Assembly: GCA_017501055.1 (NCBI GenBank)
Contig: JAFVXP010000071.1
Location: forward strand, 1-8,505
Source: Clostridia bacterium
GTDB taxonomy: Bacteria; Bacillota; Clostridia; Oscillospirales; CAG-382
Reading direction: 5' to 3'
Length of the DNA: 8,505 nt
Position 1 is the stretch's first letter, and the number at the start of each line of letters is the position of its first letter. A model generated the notes under the pieces. The model did not search any database. It was not told the DNA's origin and saw nothing but the letters and a program-made list of their open reading frames with translations. Positions 1-6,276 of this stretch are shown here, in pieces. The translations under genes and the position numbers were made by a program.

Positions 1-96
1 AGAAAACCGAAAAGGGTTGAGGCATACATAGGCATTGACACAGAAAACAAGACCTATTCGGGTTACGACGGGCTTATGCCGGCAAGTTTATTATAA
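1..96 (+). CDS. spoIIGA: SpoIIGA, C-terminal end (partial; sporulation sigma-E factor processing peptidase)
   Basis: Frame 1 is open from the window edge to a TAA at 94-96 and encodes the last 31 residues of a protein ending in GYDGLMPASLL. The stop lies 16 nt before the sigE start. SpoIIGA is a membrane-embedded aspartic protease that cleaves the pro-sequence of SigE in the mother cell, and its gene normally sits directly upstream of sigE in endospore formers. The tail (a Tyr-Asp-Gly-Leu run, then a Pro, then two Leu) fits my recollection of clostridial SpoIIGA ends. The catalytic Asp region and membrane segments lie outside the window, so the call rests mainly on position and this short tail. 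Confidence 0.78.
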   Translation, partial: RKPKRVEAYIGIDTENKTYSGYDGLMPASLL

Positions 97-112
97 TTAT
101 TGGAGTTATATT

Positions 113-826
113 ATGTTAAAGCAGGGTTATGATTTAGTTATTCATTGGTTGAAAGAGGTTTTGGGTATTGGCGAGGAGATATTCTACATAAACGGGCCTC
201 AAACGCTCCCTCCCCCTCTCGAAAAGGAAGAAGAAGCAATTCTTATTGAAAAGCTACCCGACGATGCCGATGCAAAGAAACGGCTTATCGAGCATAATTT
301 ACGTCTTGTCGTTTATATTGCAAGGAGATTTGAAAGCTCGGCTGTGGGGATAGAGGACCTTATATCTATAGGCACTATCGGTCTTATAAAAGCGATAAAC
401 ACCTTCCGTGCCGACAAGCAGATTAAGCTTGCCACATACGCTTCGAGGTGTATTGAAAACGAGATTCTAATGCACCTTCGAAAAAACACAGGAGTTAAAA
501 ACGAGCTTTCGCTTGATGAACCGCTTAATATCGACTATGACGGCAACGAGCTGTTGCTTAGCGACGTGCTTGGAACAGACAGCGATTTTGTCTATAAGAG
601 CATTGAAGAAAGCGAAGACAGAAAGATGATATTAAAAGCAATATCGTCATTAAACAAGCGTGACCGTAACATCATTGAGCTTCGGTACGGTATAAACCGC
701 AACGGAAAAGAGCTTACGCAAAAAGAGGTTGCGGATGCGCTTGGAATCTCGCAAAGCTATATTTCAAGGCTTGAAAAAAAGATCATTGCACATCTTAAGG
801 AGCTTCTGACAAAGCAAAACTATTGA
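113..826 (+). CDS. sigE: RNA polymerase sporulation sigma factor SigE (pro-sigma-E)
   Basis: A 237-residue protein, almost the same length as B. subtilis SigE. It directs the early mother-cell programme of sporulation. Residues 1 to about 25 are an amphipathic pro-sequence ending in EEIFYINGPQTLPPPL, which aligns with the cleavage area of B. subtilis pro-SigE; SpoIIGA is expected to cut near the Phe-Tyr around residues 24-25. Region 2 is at about 61-124 (NLRLVVYIARRF, then EDLISIGTIGLIKA, then KLATYASRCIENEIL). Region 4 is at about 175-230 and carries the helix-turn-helix QKEVADALGISQSYISRLEK. I chose the ATG at 113 because GGAG at 102-105 precedes it by 7 nt and it begins exactly at the expected pro-sequence. 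A TTG at 35 in the same frame would overlap spoIIGA and has no ribosome binding site. No terminator follows, so transcripts may run into the next gene. Confidence 0.96.
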   Translation: MLKQGYDLVIHWLKEVLGIGEEIFYINGPQTLPPPLEKEEEAILIEKLPDDADAKKRLIEHNLRLVVYIARRFESSAVGIEDLISIGTIGLIKAINTFRADKQIKLATYASRCIENEILMHLRKNTGVKNELSLDEPLNIDYDGNELLLSDVLGTDSDFVYKSIEESEDRKMILKAISSLNKRDRNIIELRYGINRNGKELTQKEVADALGISQSYISRLEKKIIAHLKELLTKQNY

Positions 827-851
827 CACAAAAAGGCAAAAGGGGTATAAT
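823..851 (+). promoter_or_regulatory. Consensus sigma-A promoter for the NYN-domain gene
   Basis: A perfect -35 hexamer TTGACA (823-828) and a perfect -10 hexamer TATAAT (846-851) are separated by exactly 17 nt. The -35 box contains the sigE stop codon TGA (824-826). The predicted transcription start is near A858, which gives a leader of about 30 nt before the start codon proposed at 888. A vegetative promoter at this point would uncouple the downstream gene from sporulation-controlled transcription of spoIIGA-sigE. Confidence 0.85.
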
Positions 852-873
852 TAAATCAACAAATATGCAGGAG

Positions 874-880
874 AGGAGGT
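874..880 (+). promoter_or_regulatory. Strong Shine-Dalgarno that decides an ATT start
   Basis: AGGAGGT is a 7-nt match to the 16S rRNA tail and the strongest ribosome binding site in the window. The only in-frame codon at proper distance for the NYN gene is ATT at 888, after a 7-nt spacer. No ATG or GTG of that frame occurs near it, and the TTG at 884 is out of frame. The next possible start, GTG at 939, has no convincing ribosome binding site. Confidence 0.75.
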
Positions 881-887
881 TAATTGT

Positions 888-1658
888 ATTTTAGGTCTAT
901 TCAAAAAAGAGACCGCAAAAGAAGCCTGTTTACAAAGTGTGCTCCCCAAGGCAGTTGCTTTTGTTGATTACGAGCATTGGTATATCTCGCTGAAAAACAA
1001 TTACGGACTTCAGCCGAATATCAAGGCTTGGTTCGAGGAGCTTAACACGAAATACAACCTTGTTGAAGTGAACTTCTTTGCGGATTTCTCTCATAAGAGT
1101 CTTGCAGAAGAGATCGGCCGTATCCGTCTTTTCTCAAACAAGATAATCGATACCCGAAGCCCAAACGGTGTTCAAAAGGATTTTACCGATTTTATCATTC
1201 TTGACAATATGTATCAAAAGGCACTTTCGTCTGACGATATTGACGTTTTCATTCTTTTTTCGGGCGACGGACATTTCAGCTCGGTCACATCGTTTCTTAA
1301 GAATTTTTATCACAAGCAGGTCGTCATCTACGGCGTTAACGGTTCGTTTTCAAAGCAGTTACGTGAAACCGCAAACACGTTTCATATTCTCCCTACCGAG
1401 CAGGATATTAACGGAAGCTTTTACAGAAATATATTCGATTATCTTAAAACCAGTTCTCAACCCACTTATAATGAAGCGATAAATGCCGCAGTTAAAAGAA
1501 ACCGCGGCGGTGCAACAAAGCAACAGATCGTGAAAGCGATGAAGGTGCTTATGGAAAATGACGTTATCTCGGAACGCACTATCGCAAGCGGAAACAAAGG
1601 CAAGAAGCAAAAGCTTTTGTTTGTTGATTGGGAAAAGGCAGAAAAATTTTTGCCGTAA
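888..1658 (+). CDS. NYN-domain (PIN-like) putative ribonuclease with C-terminal winged-helix-like region
   Basis: With the proposed ATT start the product is 256 residues, beginning MLGLFKKETAK; from GTG at 939 it would be 239. Residues about 22-170 form a NYN/DUF88-type domain of the PIN nuclease fold. It has a first strand with VDYEHWY (Asp27), a central KDFTDFIILD (Asp98, Asp101) and a late strand FILFSGDGH (Asp127). These acidic residues sit where PIN-like nucleases bind metal. Many NYN proteins have Asp-x-x-Asn in the first motif; here it reads Asp-Tyr-Glu-His. Residues about 187-256 are basic and contain TKQQIVKAMKVLMENDVI followed by a Lys-rich turn and KLLFVDW, which suggests a winged-helix or RNA-binding module. 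There is no signal peptide or membrane segment. The gene has its own promoter and a likely terminator. RNase activity is inferred from the fold and the target is unknown. Confidence 0.82.
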   Translation: MLGLFKKETAKEACLQSVLPKAVAFVDYEHWYISLKNNYGLQPNIKAWFEELNTKYNLVEVNFFADFSHKSLAEEIGRIRLFSNKIIDTRSPNGVQKDFTDFIILDNMYQKALSSDDIDVFILFSGDGHFSSVTSFLKNFYHKQVVIYGVNGSFSKQLRETANTFHILPTEQDINGSFYRNIFDYLKTSSQPTYNEAINAAVKRNRGGATKQQIVKAMKVLMENDVISERTIASGNKGKKQKLLFVDWEKAEKFLP

Positions 1659-1673
1659 ATCAACTATTTTTTT
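1623..1673 (+). terminator. Probable intrinsic terminator of the NYN gene
   Basis: A bipartite hairpin overlaps the end of the coding region. The outer stem is GTTGATT (1623-1629) with AATCAAC (1658-1664). The inner stem runs from GGCA (1637-1640) to TGCC (1651-1654) and extends inward to 1643/1648 with one G-T wobble. A T-run (1667-1673) follows directly. The structure is A+T-rich with an asymmetric internal loop, so it may be weak. Its position before the next promoter supports the role. Confidence 0.5.
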
Positions 1674-1682
1674 GAAAATCTA

Positions 1683-1711
1683 TTGTAAACCGTATATTCT
1701 TGTGATATAAT
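1683..1711 (+). promoter_or_regulatory. Sigma-A promoter of the rimP-nusA-infB operon
   Basis: TTGTAA (1683-1688) and TATAAT (1706-1711) are spaced by 17 nt, and TG at 1703-1704 makes an extended -10 element (TGATATAAT). Transcription is expected to start near 1718, giving a leader of about 64 nt before rimP. This is the only well-formed promoter I found for the eight-gene operon. Confidence 0.8.
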
Positions 1712-1735
1712 AACTGCATAAAGAACATTAAGCTA

Positions 1736-1763
1736 TCAAGAGAGGGTGCAAGCCCTCTCTTGA
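1736..1763 (+). promoter_or_regulatory. Stable hairpin in the rimP 5' leader
   Basis: TCAAGAGAGGG (1736-1746) and CCCTCTCTTGA (1753-1763) are perfect complements of 11 bp. The enclosed bases are T, GCAA, G, so a T-G wobble closes a GNRA-type GCAA tetraloop. No T-run follows, which argues against a terminator. The hairpin ends 9 nt before the rimP Shine-Dalgarno sequence (GGAGG, 1773-1777). It could stabilise the mRNA or affect ribosome access. CCTC in the 3' arm could also pair with GAGG of the Shine-Dalgarno in an alternative fold. Confidence 0.7.
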
Positions 1764-1781
1764 GTCTTGATTGGAGGATTT

Positions 1782-2306
1782 ATGGCAGACAAGAAAACAG
1801 GAATAGCCGTTAAGGTGAGAAACGCCATTGAAAGCGTTGTTGCCGATGCAGGCTACAAGCTTTGGGACGTTTCCTATTACAAGGAAGGCCCCGAAATGAT
1901 ACTTGAAATATCCATTGATAAGGACGAGGGTATTTCTATTAACGATTGCTCTGTTGTCACAAGACTTGTTGAACCCATTATCGACGAGCTTGACCCCATT
2001 GAAGAAAGCTATTGTCTTCAGGTTGCTTCCGCAGGAACGGTTCGTCCTCTCGGCAAGGAGGAGCATATCCGTTTTGCCTGCGACAACAGATTGAACGTTA
2101 CTATCGGTCTTTACGTTGCTGTTGACGGCAGTAAGGAATATTGCGGTGTTATCGATTCTTTCGACAGCGATTCTTTAACACTCGTCACAGACGGTATTAA
2201 ACGTACTTTTGAAAAGAAACAAATTTCAAAGATAAATGCCGAATTCGAGCATATCGAAACCAACGAAACGGCAGAACAAGAAAACAAGGAGAACGAAGAT
2301 GAATAA
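1782..2306 (+). CDS. rimP: Ribosome maturation factor RimP
   Basis: A 174-residue protein, a little longer than usual for RimP (about 150-160). RimP binds the free 30S subunit and helps its late assembly around the S12 region. The N-terminal alpha/beta domain spans about 5-85 (DAGYKLWDVSYYKEGPE, then LEISIDKDEGISINDCSVVTRLVEPIID). The C-terminal SH3-like domain spans about 92-152. The family hallmark after the first domain, usually Ser-Pro-Gly-Leu-x-Arg-Pro-Leu, reads SAGTVRPL (83-90) here. Residues about 157-174 form an acidic Glu/Asn tail whose DNA also supplies the nusA ribosome binding site. ATG at 1782 follows GGAGG (1773-1777) by 4 nt; a TTG at 1767 in the same frame lies before that site and is rejected. 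It is the first gene of the operon and overlaps nusA by 8 nt. Confidence 0.94.
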   Translation: MADKKTGIAVKVRNAIESVVADAGYKLWDVSYYKEGPEMILEISIDKDEGISINDCSVVTRLVEPIIDELDPIEESYCLQVASAGTVRPLGKEEHIRFACDNRLNVTIGLYVAVDGSKEYCGVIDSFDSDSLTLVTDGIKRTFEKKQISKINAEFEHIETNETAEQENKENEDE

Positions 2307-3348
2307 GGAACTCTTTGAGGCGCTTGACGTACTCGAAAAGGAAAAAGGTATTTCGAAGGACTACATGATCGAAAAGATCGAAGCGGCTTTGCTTTCCGCA
2401 TACCGCAAGGAAAACGGCGGTTACGAAAACGCAAGAGTTAAGCTTAACCCCGCAAAGCAGGATATTAAGCTTTACAAGCAGCTTACCGTTGTTGAAGAGG
2501 TTATCGACCCTGCAACCGAAATATTGCTTTCCGAAGCTCAGCTTAAATCCAAGAGATACAAGGTTGGCGATATTTACGAGATCGAGCAGAAGACCAAGAC
2601 CTTCGGCAGAATTGCGGCTCAGGCTGCAAAGCAGGTTATCATTCAGGGTATCCGTGAAGCAGAACGTGGAAATATGATCCGTGAATACGAAGAAAAGAAG
2701 GAAGAGATCGTTTCTGCCGTTGTTGTCAGAGTTGATCCTACGACCGGCAACGCTACACTTGAGATCGGCAAGAACGAAATGGTTCTTTTCCGTAACGAGC
2801 AGATCCCCGGAGAAACCCTTCAGGTCGGCGACAGAATCAAGGTATTCATCACCGAGATTAAGAAGGAGACCAGAGGTCCCAGCATCGTGCTTTCGAGAGT
2901 TCACCCCGGTCTTGTAAGCAGACTGTTTGAGCTTGAAGTTCCCGAAATCAAAGACGGAACCGTTGAAATTAAGAGAATTGCCCGTGAAGCAGGCTCCCGT
3001 ACCAAGATTGCAGTTATCTCCAACGACGATAAGGTTGATGCAATCGGCTCCTGCATCGGTCCCAAGGGTGCAAGAAAGAACAACATTACCGCCGAGCTCT
3101 TCGGCGAAAAGCTTGATATTATCCCCTACAGCGAAGATACCGAAGCATTCATCAGCGCAGCGCTTGCTCCCGCAACGGTCGAATCGGTTACAAAGCTTCC
3201 CGATTCCGACAGAGCATACCGTGTTATCGTTGCCGATGACCAGCTTTCCCTTGCTATCGGCAAGGAAGGTCAGAACGCAAGACTTGCGGCAAAGCTTACC
3301 GGCTTTAAGATCGACATTAAGAGCAGTCACAGCGCTATCGAAGATTAA
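2299..3348 (+). CDS. nusA: Transcription termination/antitermination protein NusA
   Basis: A 349-residue protein, the compact Firmicutes form without the C-terminal acidic repeats of E. coli NusA. NusA binds RNA polymerase and nascent RNA and modulates pausing, termination and antitermination. The RNA polymerase-binding N-terminal domain is at about 1-125 (with AAQAAKQVIIQGIREAER at its end). The S1 domain spans about 134-200 and the signature SRVHPGLVSRLFELEVPEI is at 199-217. KH1 is at about 225-285 (GPKG at 254-257). KH2 is at about 300-345 (LAIGKEGQNARLAAKLTG, GKEG at 321-324). ATG at 2299 lies inside the end of rimP in another frame, 7 nt after GGAG (2288-2291), which suggests translational coupling. 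An ATG at 2236 in the same frame is deep inside rimP and would add 21 basic residues foreign to the family. Confidence 0.97.
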   Translation: MNKELFEALDVLEKEKGISKDYMIEKIEAALLSAYRKENGGYENARVKLNPAKQDIKLYKQLTVVEEVIDPATEILLSEAQLKSKRYKVGDIYEIEQKTKTFGRIAAQAAKQVIIQGIREAERGNMIREYEEKKEEIVSAVVVRVDPTTGNATLEIGKNEMVLFRNEQIPGETLQVGDRIKVFITEIKKETRGPSIVLSRVHPGLVSRLFELEVPEIKDGTVEIKRIAREAGSRTKIAVISNDDKVDAIGSCIGPKGARKNNITAELFGEKLDIIPYSEDTEAFISAALAPATVESVTKLPDSDRAYRVIVADDQLSLAIGKEGQNARLAAKLTGFKIDIKSSHSAIED

Positions 3349-3355
3349 GTTTTTT

Positions 3356-3360
3356 GGAGG
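3356..3360 (+). promoter_or_regulatory. Shine-Dalgarno that decides the TTG start of rnpM
   Basis: GGAGG at 3356-3360 lies 8 nt before TTG at 3369. The earlier TTG at 3354 of the same frame overlaps this site and so cannot use it. No ATG of this frame lies near the GGAGG. Confidence 0.8.
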
Positions 3361-3368
3361 ACAGCATC

Positions 3369-3638
3369 TTGGCTGAAAAGAAAACTCCGTTGCGTAAATG
3401 CATCGGCTGTAATGAAATGAAGGACAAGAAAGAGCTTCTCCGCATTGTAAGAAACAGCGAGGGTGAGATCAATATCGATCCTATCGGTAAGCTCCCCGGC
3501 AGAGGCGCATATATATGCAAAAGCGTTGAATGCTTTGACACCGCTGTTAAGGCAAAGCGTTTGGAACGTGCTTTCAAATCCAAGATACCCGAGGAAATAT
3601 ACTTAAATCTTCGTGAAAGTCTTGAACATCAAAAATAA
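3369..3638 (+). CDS. rnpM: RnpM/YlxR family RNase P modulator (DUF448)
   Basis: An 89-residue basic protein of the YlxR family, found between nusA and the L7Ae-like gene in most Firmicutes. B. subtilis YlxR has been renamed RnpM because it binds RNase P and modulates its activity. Diagnostic features are the N-terminal PLRKCIGCNEMKDKKELLRIVR (residues 7-28), then INIDPIGKLPGRGAYIC (35-50) with the conserved Gly-Arg-Gly-Ala-Tyr. Four cysteines, at 11, 14, 50 and 55, are arranged as two pairs and could form a small metal site; this is inference. The start is TTG, chosen by the ribosome binding site at 3356-3360. It begins 20 nt after the nusA stop. Confidence 0.92.
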   Translation: MAEKKTPLRKCIGCNEMKDKKELLRIVRNSEGEINIDPIGKLPGRGAYICKSVECFDTAVKAKRLERAFKSKIPEEIYLNLRESLEHQK

Positions 3639-3654
3639 AGGAGCGAAGGCTTTT

Positions 3655-3966
3655 TTGGAAAAGAGAACGTTAGGAGTTATCGGTCTTGCCGCAAGGGCAA
3701 GAGGTATTGTTATCGGGACCAATCAGGTTTTGGAAGCAATACGAAGCAAAAAAGCGTTGCTTGTGCTTATTGCGAAGGATGTTTCGGACAACACACGCAA
3801 ATCGTTAAAGGATAAATCGGCTTTTTATTCGGCAAACGTCGAAGAAATCGATATTACGGCAGAAGAACTTGGCAAATCGGTCGGTCACAGCCAAACAGCA
3901 TCAATAGCTTTTACGGATGCAAACTTTATTAAGGCATACAGAAAAAGCTTATCCGACCAGAAATGA
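3655..3966 (+). CDS. rplGB: L7Ae/L30e-family RNA-binding protein YlxQ
   Basis: A 103-residue protein of the L7Ae/L30e/Gadd45 fold, which in B. subtilis (YlxQ, 100 residues) binds kink-turn RNA. The start MEKRTLGVIGLAARARG matches the family's Leu-Gly-Leu-Ala-x-Arg-Ala opening. GTNQVLEAIRSKKALLVLIAKDVSDNT (21-47) is the RNA-contact region and strand core, and ELGKSVGHSQTASIAFTD (71-88) closes the domain. I chose TTG at 3655 because it gives the family-typical N-terminus; GGAG at 3640-3643 is 11 nt before it and AAGG at 3646-3649 is 5 nt before it. A GTG at 3613 in frame would overlap rnpM and add 14 residues, and it is less likely. The exact RNA partner is not known from the sequence. Confidence 0.9.
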   Translation: MEKRTLGVIGLAARARGIVIGTNQVLEAIRSKKALLVLIAKDVSDNTRKSLKDKSAFYSANVEEIDITAEELGKSVGHSQTASIAFTDANFIKAYRKSLSDQK

Positions 3967-3978
3967 GGTATATGATAT

Positions 3979-6276
3979 ATGGCAATAACGAGTGAGAAAT
4001 ATAGAATCAATGCGCTTGCCAAAGATTTTAATCTTAAGAGCAAGGATATTATTACCATTCTTGATAATGCGGGCCTTACAGGAAAAACGCACATGGCGGT
4101 TCTCGAAGAAAACGAGCTTAGTATTATTTTCGAGACTTTGACTCAAAATAACCAGGTGGATATAACCGCATTCTTCAAGGAATACGACGACAAAAAGAAC
4201 GCTAAGAAGGAAGAAGAACGCAAAGCGAAGGAAGCTGCAAAGGCTGCGGCAGACGAAGAAAAACGCAAGAAGAAGGCGGCTGCAGGAATTCAGCAGCAGC
4301 CCCAGAAGAAGCGTTCGAGAGACGAGGTTCGCGTGGTTGACACGAGAGGTACTTCCAACGTCGACCTTTCAAAATACGACGAAAAAATTCTTAAATACGA
4401 CAACGTCGTTCCCGAAACCCAGACTAACGTTCAGAAAATTAAGAAAAAGAATAAATTCAACGATCAGCAGAGGGGCAAAAAATCCGACAAGAAGCAGATG
4501 GAACAGCGTCCCGTCAACAAGCCGAAGCCTGTTCAGCTTAAGATCACCGTGCCCGATACTATCAGCGTGACCGAGCTTGCTTCCCGTATGAAGACTGCGG
4601 CGGCAGAGGTTATTAAAAAGCTTATGGGTATGGGTATGATGGTTTCTGTTAACGAATCTATCGATTACGATACCGCATATCTTATTGCAGACGAATTCGG
4701 CATTAAGGTTGAAAAGGAAGTTGTCGTTACTCTCGAAGACCGTCTTTTCGACGAAACAGAGGACAACGCAGAAGACCTTGTTACCCGTGCTCCCGTTATC
4801 GTTGTTATGGGTCACGTTGACCACGGTAAGACCTCCACGCTTGACGCTATCCGTAACACAAACGTTACTGCAGGCGAAGCAGGCGGTATTACCCAGCACA
4901 TCGGTGCATACAGAGTTTCTGTCAACGGCAGAGATATAACATTCCTTGATACTCCCGGTCACGCAGCGTTCACCGCTATGCGTGCACGCGGCGCAAACCT
5001 TACCGATATTGCCGTTATCGTAGTTGCGGCAGACGACGGCATTATGCCCCAGACTGTTGAAGCTATCAACCACGCAAAGGCGGCAGGAGTTAACATCATC
5101 GTTGCTATCAACAAGATGGACCGTCCCGGCGCAGACCCCGACAGAGTTAAGACCGAGCTTACCAAATACGACCTCGTACCCGAAGAATGGGGCGGTGACA
5201 CTATCTGTGTTCCGATCTCCGCACTTCACAAGCAGGGTATTAACGAGCTTCTCGAAATGATCCTTCTCTCTGCAGATATGCTCGACCTTAAAGCAAACCC
5301 CAGCCGTGCGGCAAAGGGTATTGTCGTTGAAGCACGTCTTGACAAGGGTAAGGGTACGGTTGCAACGCTTCTCGTTCAGAACGGTACTCTCAAACACGGC
5401 GATATTATCATTGCAGGTAATTCTGTCGGCAGAGTAAGAGTTATGACCGACGACAAGGGCAGAAGACTTACCGAAGCAGGTCCTTCCGTTCCCGTTGAAA
5501 TCATGGGTCTTTCGGAAGTGCCCGAAGCAGGTGACGTATTCAACGCAGTTGCCGACGAAAGAATGGCAAGAGAGCTTGCGGAACAGCGTAAAGCGAAGAA
5601 GAAGGAAGAAGAACAGAACAGCGTTAAGGTTAATCTTGACGACCTCTTCTCCCAGATCGAAAGCGGTATTAAGAACCTTAATATCATCATCAAAGCAGAC
5701 GTTCAGGGTTCTGCGGAAGCAGTCAAATCCAGCCTTGCAAAGCTTTCCAACGAGGAAGTTAAGGTTCACGTGCTTCACGCAGCGGCAGGCGGTATTACCG
5801 AAAGCGACGTTATGCTTGCAAACGCTTCCAACGCAATCATCATCGGCTTTAACGTACGTCCCGACAAGAACGCAATCGATATGGCGGCAAGAGATAAGGT
5901 CGATATCCGTACCTACCGTATCATCTACGACTGTATTGAAGAGATCGAAGCGGCTCTCAAGGGTATGCTTGCTCCGAAGTTCAGAGAAAACGTTATCGGC
6001 CACGCAGAGGTCAGAAACGCTATCCACGTTCCCAACGTCGGTACCATTGCAGGTTCCTACGTACAGGACGGTAAGATCACAAGAAACTCTCTTGTTCGTG
6101 TCGTTCGTGACGGTATTGTTATCTATGAAGACAAGATCGCATCGCTCAAGCGTTTCAAGGACGATGCAAAGGAAGTGCTTCAGTCGTTCGAATGCGGTAT
6201 CGGTCTTGAAAAGTTCAACGACATCAAGATCGGCGATATTCTCGAAGCATATATTATGGAGGAAGTTGAACGCTAA
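3979..6276 (+). CDS. infB: Translation initiation factor IF-2
   Basis: A 765-residue GTPase that brings fMet-tRNA to the 30S subunit and promotes 50S joining. An IF2 N-terminal helical module lies at about 5-58 (YRINALAKDFNLKSKDIITILDNAG). A Lys/Glu/Ala-rich, probably flexible linker covers about 70-185. A second IF2_N module is at about 190-245. The G domain has G1 GHVDHGKT (278-285), G3 DTPGH (324-328), G4 NKMD (378-381) and G5 SAL (414-416). All key residues are present, including the His after DTPG. Domain II, a charged linker (about 535-560), domain III and the tRNA-binding C-terminal domain (about 670-760) follow. ATG at 3979 is 12 nt after the ylxQ stop, with GAGG at 3965-3968. An out-of-frame ATG at 3972 gives only seven codons. 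The stop overlaps the rbfA start by one base. Confidence 0.98.
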   Translation: MAITSEKYRINALAKDFNLKSKDIITILDNAGLTGKTHMAVLEENELSIIFETLTQNNQVDITAFFKEYDDKKNAKKEEERKAKEAAKAAADEEKRKKKAAAGIQQQPQKKRSRDEVRVVDTRGTSNVDLSKYDEKILKYDNVVPETQTNVQKIKKKNKFNDQQRGKKSDKKQMEQRPVNKPKPVQLKITVPDTISVTELASRMKTAAAEVIKKLMGMGMMVSVNESIDYDTAYLIADEFGIKVEKEVVVTLEDRLFDETEDNAEDLVTRAPVIVVMGHVDHGKTSTLDAIRNTNVTAGEAGGITQHIGAYRVSVNGRDITFLDTPGHAAFTAMRARGANLTDIAVIVVAADDGIMPQTVEAINHAKAAGVNIIVAINKMDRPGADPDRVKTELTKYDLVPEEWGGDTICVPISALHKQGINELLEMILLSADMLDLKANPSRAAKGIVVEARLDKGKGTVATLLVQNGTLKHGDIIIAGNSVGRVRVMTDDKGRRLTEAGPSVPVEIMGLSEVPEAGDVFNAVADERMARELAEQRKAKKKEEEQNSVKVNLDDLFSQIESGIKNLNIIIKADVQGSAEAVKSSLAKLSNEEVKVHVLHAAAGGITESDVMLANASNAIIIGFNVRPDKNAIDMAARDKVDIRTYRIIYDCIEEIEAALKGMLAPKFRENVIGHAEVRNAIHVPNVGTIAGSYVQDGKITRNSLVRVVRDGIVIYEDKIASLKRFKDDAKEVLQSFECGIGLEKFNDIKIGDILEAYIMEEVER

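Noticed and set aside
35..112. An N-terminal extension of SigE from TTG at 35
   Set aside because: It would overlap the spoIIGA tail in another frame, lacks a ribosome binding site and would place 26 foreign residues before a complete pro-sequence.
865..894. A nine-codon ATG minicistron (MQERRLIVF) spanning the NYN Shine-Dalgarno
   Set aside because: Its ATG has no ribosome binding site and lies only about 7 nt after the predicted transcription start. Coincidence is the simplest reading, though it would interfere with the ATT start if translated.
1736..1763. The rimP leader hairpin as an intrinsic terminator
   Set aside because: The bases after the stem are GTCTTGATTGG with no T-run, so termination is not expected there.
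2197..3330. A 377-codon open frame on the - strand opposite nusA
   Set aside because: Same effect as at infB: a codon-bias shadow of nusA with low-complexity Cys/Asn/Phe-rich translation and no recognisable domain.
4369..6027. A 552-codon open frame on the - strand opposite infB
   Set aside because: It is a mirror of infB, whose biased codon choice keeps the opposite frame free of stops. The translation is rich in Cys, Asn and Val runs without domain signatures, and infB on the + strand is beyond doubt.
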